In this document: positions 21,060-29,745 of the stretch, in pieces
Layout: each line of letters opens with the position of its first letter
How positions within the stretch are numbered: the stretch's first letter is position 1
DNA from: Enterobacter cloacae subsp. cloacae ATCC 13047
GTDB lineage: Bacteria > Pseudomonadota > Gammaproteobacteria > Enterobacterales > Enterobacteriaceae
Direction: 5' to 3'
Length of the DNA stretch: 64,000 nucleotides
Assembly: GCF_000025565.1 (NCBI RefSeq)
Contig: NC_014121.1
Span: forward strand, 3,472,001 to 3,536,000
Program-made: the position numbers and the translations under genes
Notes under the pieces: model-generated
Told to the model about the DNA's origin: nothing
What the model saw: only the letters and a program-made list of their open reading frames with translations
Databases searched by the model: none

Positions 21060-23767
21060 GTGTTGTATCTAATCGTGGGGGCAGGTCAAAGGCAGGCTTT
21101 ATATTAGTGTATTTCAGTGTAAACTCCTCCAACAAAATAGAGAATTCACAGCATTGAGCATAAAGGCACAGGGCACCTCGCCACCAGTCATTTTTTAAGT
21201 AATGAATAATCTCTATTGACCGATTCTGCATTAGCTCTAATGAAGCTAAGTGTTCCTGATACCTAAGATGACCAAAAGAAAATGTTTCAGATATAGGATC
21301 GAAAAAGAGTATATTGCAAGGATCTATTAGCTCATTAACTGCTAATAAACACGTTGATTCCTCATAATTAAAACTAGGGTCATTAATTAAAAAAGAAGCA
21401 AGCTCTTGCTTAGTTGCTGCTCTTAAGGTTTTTGAATGCATAGCGAAAGCAATTTTATGAGATGCTTTGATTAAAATACTTTGGGATAACTTTGTTCGTT
21501 TAATATCTTTGTAGGTATCATAAGAACCACATAACAACTCTAATCGTTTAGTGAAAATCTCACTTTCACTAGATGGGATATCTATTCCTTTTTCAGCTAG
21601 ATCACACAGCAGTGTTGCTAATAATGGAGTTCTCACTATGTCAGATATTTTTTTGGCTTTTATATTTTTAATTATAATGTCGCTTAAAGCTGGATTTTTA
21701 TCTTTAAACCATGCTTGGATGAAACAGTACAACTGAGTTTCACTGAAAGGCATAAGTGTAATACCTAAAAAATTAATTTCAGATAGATAACTAACACAAT
21801 CCCTGCTTGAAATTAGCAACTGAATATTATTAAACTTATTTTTAAATGAGTTTATTGCATCTATTATTCCTGGGAATTTTACATATGCCTCATCCAATCC
21901 ATCAAAAATAACTTTATTTCTTTTTTTGCTTTGTAAGTGAAACTCAAGTTTTTCAATATTCTCCCGAATTGGTTCAAGTGCTTTAGAGATCAAAATCATA
22001 CTCATTAAAATGTCATAGTTCTTAGATTTTGATTCAATATTCATATCTACTTTATTTAAAAAACGATTTAAAGGTAAGTATATAACACCTCTATTTCCTT
22101 CCTGCTCTAATTTTCTTGCATACATTTGAAGCGTTGTTGTTTTTCCAGCTCCCGCGCTACCATACACTGCTATATCATGCTGACAATCAAAAAGTCTAAA
22201 GGGTGATGTCGATAGGCCATCTATCACTCCCATGCTATCCATAAGAATTTCTTTAGAGAATACCTTTTCACTATCCTCAAGTTTGTTTATTAGTATATCT
22301 AGAGTATTTAATGTAATCTGCGTATCATTAAGAAACCTAAATATATCAACATTATTATCCCCAGAATTTATAGCTTGTATGTCAAGTTTATATTTGTTAC
22401 ATCTCTCACTCAACCATGAGTTTATTAGTTCACTGTTGAATGCATACTCTATCTTTGGTTCTTCTTTATACTCACCTTTCAACTTACGTAGTTCAATACT
22501 TTGTAAGTTTGAGGCTTTAGCTTTCTTATAACACTCGACTATCTTCGGCAATAAACTTTTCGCATTCCCTTTTGCAAGATCCTGGAGTTTAGTTAGGTTT
22601 ATAAAGCTTTCAAAGTTATCGATAGAATCTTTATGAAAGCTTGTTTCCAAGCATTTTTTCAAGAAGGTGACGCTGTTAATCATGATGCCTAGATTTGCGT
22701 TTTCCAACTTATAGGTTGTTATATTATTGATACTTGCCTCTAGTTCTGATATTGCCTCCCTAATAAAAGAAATGTTTCCAGCCAGCAATTGATTAGCTTG
22801 ATCTATACTATTTTTAATATTTCTGTTTTCTTTTGATGTATAAATATTTAACTCGTTGTTGTATTTTTTTAGAACCGAATTAGCATCTTGAATTAGAGGT
22901 TCGATAGCAGTTAAAGATTTTAATGGGTTGTATACTGTTCGCTCAAACCATTCCCATTTCCCTGGGGTAACCTGAAATTTATCTGGCTTAATAGTAAATC
23001 TACTATTAAGCAAAACATTGCTATCAATTGTCCCCATGAAAAAAGCCAAATCGCTATAACAATCAAGTTCGTGTATTGAATTCTGTTGATTTAAAGCAGA
23101 CATCAGTTCTACATTACATAGCTGACTAGTATCTTGTGTACTAAATATATCATCAACAGAAAGCAATTTCTCTAACAATGTTGGCTTATGTTTTTTTAAT
23201 AATTTAATTACTAACGGGCCATCCAATATCTCAACTTTCCCCCCATCTATTTTGAGCATTCCATGTATTTCGTCAATCAGACGAAGACTTATTTGGAATG
23301 GGCTTGCTAAATATACTTGATCTGGAATTATTTCATCGCCATTATGTAATTTAATAGGATTTGTGAAGCATTGTCTTAGTTGAAAAACAAGCTCACCGAG
23401 AATTGCTTTCTCCGATGTGTTAGATTCTTCACCAATTTTTTTTGATTGGATCGCGTAACTCATAGTTTTATTAACCGGAACTTCAACAAACGCTATCAAG
23501 TCTTTTCCTGACTCATAAGGTCCTCCGTAGAAGTCAACACGATAAAACCCCATAGATTCAAACAGTGGTTTTATAAGATATTTTGAGAAATCGTCTTCCT
23601 TCATTTTTTGCATAGCTTTCAGGTAAACCTGCTGGCTGGTATCTTCCATATTAATTTACTCAGTAATTTATGATGCATTCAATATTCTTTATACTAATCA
23701 TAGAGTAAACGAATGGTCTATCTTTTTGTGTGAGATGTATTAGCAATTTCTGTAAAATTTTTACTCG

Positions 23768-24250
23768 CTAAAATGTACTTTTGAAAAGCAGACGCTCTGA
23801 AGCTCTCATTCCTCCGATTTTCACGCAGCACACCGGCCGGAGCCCTGGATGACACTGATGCCTGACGATGACCCGGAGCTGATTATGGCGCCGGCAGTCC
23901 TTCCCCTCGCTGAGGATTTCCTGCCTAGAGGGACCGGTGGCGAAGGCCCGATCACTCCTGCCTGAACCTACCTGCTTGCGCAATTGCTGAGCGCTCTGCT
24001 CGTCAGTCAGTGTGGCGACAATACCCGGTGATATATCCTGTGTTGTCCCGCCGCTCACCTTAAGCAACCATGTTGAGGGCGGTTCTTCGCCTGTCTGCCA
24101 GCCCACGCCATCCATTGGGTGATGTCGTATAGCATATAGGACGGCCGTAAGATAACTGGCCATTCTCGTGTTACCGGACTGGTTCCGCTGCTGTACCGCA
24201 CTACGGGCACGATCTGTCATGACCATTCGGGTTTTCCCCTGCGTTATCAT
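23768..24250 (-). CDS. Hypothetical protein, possibly a relic
   Basis: 160-aa frame starting MITQGKTRMVMTDRARSAVQ. The N-terminal two thirds (for example TRMASYLTAVLYAIRHHP and PGIVATLTDEQSAQQLRKQ) has protein-like composition; the C-terminal third (rich in Arg, Cys and Ser) looks like out-of-frame reading, so a frameshifted relic is possible. I do not recognise a family. It lies between the upstream end of the NACHT gene and a broken lacI-type gene, where sequence of different origin appears to be joined. Confidence 0.3.
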   Translation of the reverse strand: MITQGKTRMVMTDRARSAVQQRNQSGNTRMASYLTAVLYAIRHHPMDGVGWQTGEEPPSTWLLKVSGGTTQDISPGIVATLTDEQSAQQLRKQVGSGRSDRAFATGPSRQEILSEGKDCRRHNQLRVIVRHQCHPGLRPVCCVKIGGMRASERLLFKSTF

Positions 24251-24261
24251 CCCTTCCGGAC

Positions 24262-24876
24262 TTGCGACCAGGGAAACTCCTTACCCTTCCCTGCGTGCTG
24301 GCCAACTGCGAAAGTATCGATGAAAAGGTCGCCAGCTATATTCCTGATGATGAACAGGGGCAGTACGCCGCCGTACAGGCGTTACTCGCCGCAGGCTATC
24401 GACAGCCCCTGTGCCTGCATTTACCCGCAGATCATCTGGCCACAACCCGACGCCGTCACGGGCTGGAACGTGCATGCCGTGAAGCGGGGCTCGACCCGGA
24501 CCGTCTGGATCATAGTTATATGGCGTTTGGGGACGAGCACTATCGCGACATTCCGTCAGTTCTGCAGGCGCACATTCAGAATGGCCTTCCCCAGTTCGAC
24601 TCGGTTATCTGCGGCAACGATCGTATCGCATTGATGGTTTACCAGACCCTGCTGGCGCAAGGAATTCGCATCCCTGAAGATATCGCGGTTATCGGCTATG
24701 ACAATATGGTGGGCATTGGAGAACTCTTTCTTCCGCCTCTTTCAACGGTTCAACTGCCGCATTATGAAATTGGTCGCCTCAGTGCTCTGCATATTATTCA
24801 CGGTGAAACCCATCGGGAAACCACGCGCGTTGAAAGTCCATTTTTAATGCGGAATTCCATTACGCATCTATCATGA
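24262..24876 (+). pseudogene. LacI-family regulator, C-terminal fragment
   Basis: 204 codons beginning at TTG 24262. From LPCVLANCESIDEKV onward it matches the second half of a LacI/GalR periplasmic-binding-like effector domain: VPDDEQG-type block (YIPDDEQGQYAAVQALLAAGY), FDSVICGNDRIALMVYQTL, IPEDIAVIGYDNM and PPLSTVQLPHYEIG. The N-terminal HTH and first subdomain (about 130 residues) are missing, and the DNA upstream encodes nothing LacI-like, so it cannot bind DNA as a repressor. It was presumably cut when flanking DNA was rearranged. Its former target is unknown. Confidence 0.8.
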
Positions 24877-25221
24877 CCACCGCTTTTTAGCCCTGTCGCA
24901 GTAATAAGCAGGCTAAGGAGGCGGTCAACCTCCCTTTCAGGGAAAAATGGCACGATTTGTCACACTCTTTTTTATGATTTTACCCTCCGGGCAGTTAGCA
25001 CGTAACCGGCTGTTTTTATTTGCCATAACACATAATTTTCTTTCTCAAAACGGGGATATTCCGTCCCCTGTGCCCCATGTCACAAAACAGTAAACAAATT
25101 AACCATTGAGCCCCGTGGCAAAAGGCTCTATATTGGCGGCGTTTTTTTCAGGCCCCCATCTGTTTTTAACTTTTTATTCAATCGTGGCTCATAACGAAGC
25201 GGCGGTTGTAGGAGTGATATG
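24877..25221 (+). promoter_or_regulatory. dat-ddc leader and promoter
   Basis: 345-bp intergenic stretch. A good sigma70 promoter is visible: TTGAGC at 25106-25111, a 17-bp spacer and TATATT at 25129-25134, giving a 5' leader of about 80 nt before dat. The first 200 bp hold no gene; a TTGTCACAC box near 24957 could be part of a regulator site but is not assigned. Confidence 0.6.
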
Positions 25222-26595
25222 ATGACGGATAAAGTCCGTATTGACACCGTAGATGCCCACAAAAGCAACGAAACCTATCTGGCCCGTCAGGCCGAGTTTG
25301 AATCTAACGTCAGGAGTTATCCGCGCAAACTGCCTTTAGCCATCACTAAAGCAGAAGGCGTGTGGATCACCGATGCAGATAATAAAGAATACCTTGACTG
25401 TTTAGCAGGCGCAGGCACTCTCGCGCTTGGCCATAACCACCCTGATGTGCTGAAAAGCATCCAAAATGTCATTACCAGCGGCTTGCCGTTACATACTCTG
25501 GATCTGACTACGCCTCTGAAAGACGCGTTTTCCGAATACCTGCTCTCTCTGCTGCCTGGTCAGGGCAAAGAGTACTGCCTGCAGTTCACCGGTCCATCCG
25601 GTGCTGACGCCGTGGAAGCGGCGCTGAAGCTGGCGAAAAAAGTCACCGGCCGTAGCGGTATCATCAGCTTCTCGGGTGGTTACCACGGTATGACTCACGG
25701 TGCACTGTCCGTGACCGGTAACCTGTCTCCGAAAGAAGCGGTAGACGGTATGATGCCAGAAGTGCAGTTCATGCCTTACCCACACCAGTACCGTTGCCCA
25801 CTGGGTATCGGCGGTGAAGCGGGCGTGAAAGCGCTGACCTACTACTTCGAAAACCTGATCAACGACGTTGAAAGCGGCGTGCGTAAACCTGCTGCGGTAA
25901 TCCTGGAAGCCGTTCAGGGTGAAGGCGGCGTGAACCCGGCTCCGGTTGAGTGGCTGCAGCGCATCCGTAAAGTGACTCAGGAACACGGCATTCTGCTGAT
26001 CCTGGACGAAGTTCAGGCAGGCTTTGCCCGTACCGGTAAATTCTTCGCGTTCGAACACGCTGGCATTGAGCCAGACATCATCGTGATGTCCAAAGCCGTT
26101 GGCGGCGGTCTGCCACTGGCTGTGCTGGGTATCAAAAAGCAGTTCGATGCGTGGGCACCAGGTCACCACACCGGCACCTTCCGCGGCAACCAGCTGGCGA
26201 TGGCAACCGGTCTGACGACGCTGAAGATCCTGAAAGACCAGAACATCGCTGGCAAAGTGGCTGCACAGGGCGAATGGCTGAAAGGCCAGCTGAACGAGAT
26301 GGCGAAACGCTATCCGGTTATCGGCCACGTTCGCGGTCTGGGCATGATGATCGGTATTGAGATCGTTAAACCACACGAAGCCGCTGACCACATGGGTTGC
26401 TTCCCGGGTGATGGCGAGCTGTCTGCACTGATTCAGAAGAAGTGCTTCGAAGCCGGTCTGATTCTGGAGCGCGGTGGTCGTAACGGTATCGTTCTGCGTC
26501 TGCTGCCTTCTCTGCTGATCAGCGATGATGAGCTGAAAGTCTTCCTGGATAAATTCGAGCAGGCACTGCTTGCTGCGGGCGTTCGCCCAGCGTAA
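25222..26595 (+). CDS. dat: Diaminobutyrate--2-oxoglutarate transaminase
   Basis: 457 aa (458 from the adjacent ATG 25219; ATG 25222 has better spacing to AGGAG at 25210). Class III PLP aminotransferase that converts aspartate-4-semialdehyde and glutamate to L-2,4-diaminobutyrate. Seen are the PLP-phosphate region [16 protein letters not shown], the [20 protein letters not shown] block and the Schiff-base Lys in [12 protein letters not shown] (Lys291). With ddc it forms the two-step route to 1,3-diaminopropane known from Enterobacter and Acinetobacter. The 18-bp gap to ddc suggests one operon. Confidence 0.95.
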   Translation: MTDKVRIDTVDAHKSNETYLARQAEFESNVRSYPRKLPLAITKAEGVWITDADNKEYLDCLAGAGTLALGHNHPDVLKSIQNVITSGLPLHTLDLTTPLKDAFSEYLLSLLPGQGKEYCLQFTGPSGADAVEAALKLAKKVTGRSGIISFSGGYHGMTHGALSVTGNLSPKEAVDGMMPEVQFMPYPHQYRCPLGIGGEAGVKALTYYFENLINDVESGVRKPAAVILEAVQGEGGVNPAPVEWLQRIRKVTQEHGILLILDEVQAGFARTGKFFAFEHAGIEPDIIVMSKAVGGGLPLAVLGIKKQFDAWAPGHHTGTFRGNQLAMATGLTTLKILKDQNIAGKVAAQGEWLKGQLNEMAKRYPVIGHVRGLGMMIGIEIVKPHEAADHMGCFPGDGELSALIQKKCFEAGLILERGGRNGIVLRLLPSLLISDDELKVFLDKFEQALLAAGVRPA

Positions 26596-26613
26596 CCGGA
26601 GTTGTTGATTACG

Positions 26614-28080
26614 ATGTCTGATTCAAACCCAATTTTGTTCTCCTCTGCGCAGAGCATTGAAGCTTACCAGCAGGCGATTGAACAAAGCACTCAGGCTGTG
26701 ATGCAGTGGCTGAAACAGCCTGAGATGTATCAGGGCAAAACGGTCGCGGAACTGCGCGACCGCATTAAGCTGGATTTCAACCCGAAAGGGCTGGGCAACG
26801 AAGCGGCGATTGAACGCGCCGTGGAGTTTTTCCTGAAAGACAGTTTGTCCGTTCATCACCCGCAGTGTGTGGCGCACCTGCACTGCCCAAGCCTGGTCGT
26901 TAGCCAGGCGGCGGAAGTGCTGATTAACGCCACTAACCAGAGCATGGACTCCTGGGATCAAAGCCCGTCCGCAACCATTATTGAGATCAAACTGATCGAA
27001 TGGCTGCGTACCCGCGTGGGTTATCAGGCTGGCGACGCGGGTGTCTTCACCAGCGGCGGCACCCAAAGCAACCTGATGGGTCTGATGCTGGCACGTGATG
27101 CGTTCTTCGCACGTCAGGGCCACTCTGTCCAGCAGGATGGTCTGACGGGCGATCTGCGTAAGATCCGCGTACTGTGCTCCGAAAACGCGCACTTCTCCGT
27201 GCAGAAAAACATGGCGCTGATGGGGCTGGGTTATCAGTCCGTCGTGCAGGTGAAAACTGACGAATTCTCTCGCATGGATCTGACCGATCTGGCGGCGAAA
27301 ATCGAGCAGTGCAACGCCAACGGCGAACAGATTCTGGCGATTGTCGCGACAGCCGGGACCACCGATGCCGGTGCTATTGACCCGCTGCGTGCCATTGCTG
27401 AACTGGCGGCGAAACAGAACATCTGGGTACACGTTGATGCGGCCTGGGGCGGCGCACTGCTGATGTCTGAGCAGTATCGCCACTACCTGGACGGCATTGA
27501 ACTGGTGGATTCCGTTACTCTGGACTTCCACAAACAGTTCTTCCAGACCATCAGCTGCGGTGCATTCCTGCTGAAGGAAGCGCGCCACTATGAGCTGATG
27601 CGCTATCAGGCGGCTTACCTGAACTCTGAGTTCGACGAAGAAGCCGGCGTGCCGAACCTGGTTTCCAAATCGCTGCAGACCACACGCCGTTTCGACGCGC
27701 TGAAGCTGTGGATGAGCCTGGAAGCGCTGGGTCAGGAGCAATACGCGGCGATTATCGATCACGGCGTGACGCTGGCACAGCAGGTTGCAGCTTATGTGAA
27801 AGAGCAGCCCGCTCTGGAACTGGTTATGCAGCCACAGCTGGCAAGCGTGCTGTTCCGCTTCCGTGGCGAGGTGCAGGCAGATGATGCAGGTATCGCCCTG
27901 CTGAACCAGAAAATTGGTGATGCGCTGCTGGAGTCCGGCCGTGCAAACGTCGGCGTGACCGAGCATAACGGCGTGACCTGTCTGAAGCTGACGCTGCTGA
28001 ACCCAACCGTGACGCTGGAGGATATCAAAACCCTGCTGTCTCTGGTTGAGCGTACTGCGCAGGAAGTTCTGGCGAAGTAA
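26614..28080 (+). CDS. ddc: L-2,4-diaminobutyrate decarboxylase
   Basis: 488 aa starting MSDSNPILFSSAQSIEAY. ATG 26614 is preferred to the in-frame TTG at 26602, which overlaps the GGAG site. Group II PLP decarboxylase producing 1,3-diaminopropane from diaminobutyrate. Signatures: TSGGTQSNLMGLMLARD, VHVDAAWGGALLMSEQYRHYL (with the PLP-binding Asp) and TLDFHKQFFQTISCGAF carrying Schiff-base Lys307. Cotranscribed with dat and closed by a terminator. Confidence 0.95.
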   Translation: MSDSNPILFSSAQSIEAYQQAIEQSTQAVMQWLKQPEMYQGKTVAELRDRIKLDFNPKGLGNEAAIERAVEFFLKDSLSVHHPQCVAHLHCPSLVVSQAAEVLINATNQSMDSWDQSPSATIIEIKLIEWLRTRVGYQAGDAGVFTSGGTQSNLMGLMLARDAFFARQGHSVQQDGLTGDLRKIRVLCSENAHFSVQKNMALMGLGYQSVVQVKTDEFSRMDLTDLAAKIEQCNANGEQILAIVATAGTTDAGAIDPLRAIAELAAKQNIWVHVDAAWGGALLMSEQYRHYLDGIELVDSVTLDFHKQFFQTISCGAFLLKEARHYELMRYQAAYLNSEFDEEAGVPNLVSKSLQTTRRFDALKLWMSLEALGQEQYAAIIDHGVTLAQQVAAYVKEQPALELVMQPQLASVLFRFRGEVQADDAGIALLNQKIGDALLESGRANVGVTEHNGVTCLKLTLLNPTVTLEDIKTLLSLVERTAQEVLAK

Positions 28081-28085
28081 TACAA

Positions 28086-28119
28086 AACCCCTCTTCCACC
28101 GGAAGAGGGGTTATTTTTA
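28086..28119 (+). terminator. Rho-independent terminator after ddc
   Basis: Perfect 12-bp stem AACCCCTCTTCC / GGAAGAGGGGTT with an ACC loop, followed by ATTTTT, beginning 5 bp after the ddc stop. It also ends beside the convergent scsD-like gene. Confidence 0.9.
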
Positions 28120-28632
28120 TAACCCTGCCCACCACATCCTGACTTTTAATCCCCAGTAGCTTGTCCAGCCCGTTGTTGTACTGACGACATTGCCTTTAGA
28201 GACCAGCACCAGCGTCGGCGTTACGCTAACCTGCCATTGCTGTGACAGCGCACCGTTTTCGTCATTAATCACCGGCATTTTCAGCTGCTTCTTTTCGACC
28301 CAGCGCGCAAGCTTAGCGTCATCACCAGAGCGCATGGCAATACTCACCACGTTCCCGCCCTCTTCTGCCAGCCTATTGACCGCAGGCGTGGTATAGCGAC
28401 AGATGCTGCACCAGGTCGCCCAGACGTAAATCAGCAGCGGCCGATCCTGACTGAGTGCGGCAATGTCATGTACTGAGCCATCAATGCCCTGCATCGAAGT
28501 AGCGCTAAACGTGGCGGGTAATGTCGGCTTGCGGTACTGATCCACACCCCACATCACGGCCAGCGCCAGCAGTACGAGTATGATCCCTTCCCGCGCCCAG
28601 CGGCGCAGTTGGCTGAATTTGCGGTTTTCCAT
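28117..28632 (-). CDS. ScsD-like thioredoxin-fold disulfide oxidoreductase
   Basis: 171 aa. One N-terminal TM helix (about residues 14-31) anchors a periplasmic thioredoxin fold with active site WATWCSICRYTTPAVN (CSIC) and the cis-Pro in VSVTPTLVLV. This pattern matches ScsD of the suppressor-of-copper-sensitivity cluster, but no scsA, scsB or scsC is adjacent. A lone ScsD would need electrons from another DsbD/ScsB-type protein elsewhere. It is convergent with ddc. Confidence 0.8.
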   Translation of the reverse strand: MENRKFSQLRRWAREGIILVLLALAVMWGVDQYRKPTLPATFSATSMQGIDGSVHDIAALSQDRPLLIYVWATWCSICRYTTPAVNRLAEEGGNVVSIAMRSGDDAKLARWVEKKQLKMPVINDENGALSQQWQVSVTPTLVLVSKGNVVSTTTGWTSYWGLKVRMWWAGL

Positions 28633-28702
28633 TGTGACCTCGTGATTTAACGAAGGTCATCTTAGCGAGCTGCGCGCCGTTTCGCTGTAAAGAAGTGTCG
28701 CC

Positions 28703-29623
28703 CTACCTGGTGCGTAAGGTATCAACCATCAGGGTAAAGCAGGACTCAATGAGCGCAGGCAGCGCCTGCGGGGCACGCATCAGCGCCACCGTGCGCGCCA
28801 GGGCCGGTTGCTGAAGGTGAACCACCTTAAGCTGCGGGTCCTGCAGGTGGGTGGTATAAAGCTGAGGCAATATCCCCACGGCAAGCTTCGAGCGCACCAG
28901 CCCGTATAATGTCTCGATATAGTCCACCTGATAACGGGTCTGCAGGGACAGACGGTGGCTTTCGGCAAGCGCATTGACCAGCCGCTGAATATTGCCTTTT
29001 GAGAAAACGGCAATATCCCGGCCCACCAGCTGTTTCCAGGGAACATGTGCCGACGCGGCGAGCGGATCGTCGCAATGCAGCACGGCCACAAACGGATCCT
29101 CCTGCAACGGGAACACGTCCAGCTGTTCGGGTACCGAGTTGTCCAGCGCCCCGATGCCAAAATCAATCTGCCCTTTCAGCAGTTGCGCCACCAGCGCATC
29201 GTTGGTCTGGTCGTGAAACTCCACCCGCAGGCGCGGAAAAGCCTGCGCCAGCGTCTGCGGCAGCAGCGGAAACAGCAGTGAACTGACTGAAGGCACCAGA
29301 CCGATCCGCACCGTACCGTCGCCGCCGGCCTGCACAATCTGCTGCATATCATCAAACGCCAGCTGCGCCACACTGAGCACCCGCTGGGCGTGTGGCAGAA
29401 TGGCGTGCCCCAGCTCGGTCAGCGTGACCGCCGACGCGGTACGGTTAACCAGTTTACCGCCGAGCACGGTTTCGATTTGCCGCAGGGCGCTGCTGAGTGC
29501 CGGCTGGCTGATGGCCAGTTTACTGGCGGTATCCGTAAAATGACGCAGCTGCGCCAGAGTGACAAAATACTGTAGCTGCCGAAGAGAGAGCGCAGGCAAG
29601 CGCTGCCAGGGTTCCGTCATCAT
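28703..29623 (-). CDS. LysR-family regulator of the adenine deaminase/permease operon (inferred)
   Basis: 306 aa. N-terminal winged HTH (LRQLQYFVTLAQLRHFTDTASKLAISQPALSSALRQIE, about residues 15-52, seen in parts) and a LysR substrate-binding domain with the usual VRIGLVPSVSSLLFPLLP hinge. It is transcribed divergently from the adenine deaminase gene with a 122-bp shared region holding LysR-type palindromes, so it most likely controls that operon. A purine-related inducer is a guess from context. Confidence 0.85.
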   Translation of the reverse strand: MMTEPWQRLPALSLRQLQYFVTLAQLRHFTDTASKLAISQPALSSALRQIETVLGGKLVNRTASAVTLTELGHAILPHAQRVLSVAQLAFDDMQQIVQAGGDGTVRIGLVPSVSSLLFPLLPQTLAQAFPRLRVEFHDQTNDALVAQLLKGQIDFGIGALDNSVPEQLDVFPLQEDPFVAVLHCDDPLAASAHVPWKQLVGRDIAVFSKGNIQRLVNALAESHRLSLQTRYQVDYIETLYGLVRSKLAVGILPQLYTTHLQDPQLKVVHLQQPALARTVALMRAPQALPALIESCFTLMVDTLRTR

Positions 29624-29645
29624 TATCCATTACACGCGTCACAGA

Positions 29646-29679
29646 ATAACCCGGGGTTATCGGGCGATAAATTTTATCA
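29646..29679. promoter_or_regulatory. Putative LysR operator
   Basis: ATAACCC-G-GGGTTAT at 29646-29660 is a perfect dyad that also fits the T-N11-A rule for LysR sites. A second dyad GATAAA-T-TTTATC follows at about 29666-29678. Both lie in the divergent gap between the LysR gene and the adenine deaminase gene. Confidence 0.5.
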
Positions 29680-29745
29680 GCTGGGCAAACGTTTGCCGGG
29701 TGCATAGAGTAACGTCAATATTTCAATGCTGGAACTGTTAATTGC

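Larger units (their letters stand above)
19868..21088 (+). mobile_element. IS3-family insertion sequence, IS407-group type, complete
   Basis: 1221 bp with imperfect terminal inverted repeats: left end TGACCTGCTCCCCGTTGATT, right end (reverse complement) TGACCTGCCCCCACGATTAG. Direct 4-bp target duplication AAGG at 19864-19867 and 21089-21092; a 4-bp duplication is usual for the IS407 group. Two ORFs, orfA and orfB, are in the typical -1 frame relation. It sits inside the nuclease-NACHT gene in the opposite orientation. I cannot name the exact ISfinder entry. Confidence 0.93.
19716..23649 (-). pseudogene. PD-(D/E)XK nuclease-NACHT NTPase (STAND) interrupted by IS
   Basis: The reading frame from ATG 23649 runs to a stop at 21052 inside the IS (865 aa; 853 native plus 12 IS-encoded). 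Removing 1221 bp of IS and one 4-bp duplicate restores a frame of exactly 903 codons ending at TAA 19716, so the original protein was 902 aa. N-terminal nuclease-like block ESGKD (Asp50) and YAIQSKK (Gln68, Lys70); helical middle; Walker A GSAGAGKTT (497-505), Walker B KVIFDGLDEA (579-588), LLISSRD (611-617) and the NACHT-type SFGHLRYQEHLASLEL (791-806). Together these suggest an anti-phage nuclease-STAND protein such as bNACHT or Avs. It is strikingly AT-rich compared with its neighbours, suggesting transfer. The truncated product may or may not be active. Confidence 0.85.

Noticed and set aside
26623..27966. Long minus-strand frame (about 447 codons) opposite ddc
   Set aside because: Antisense shadow of the decarboxylase gene; no start signal or domain.
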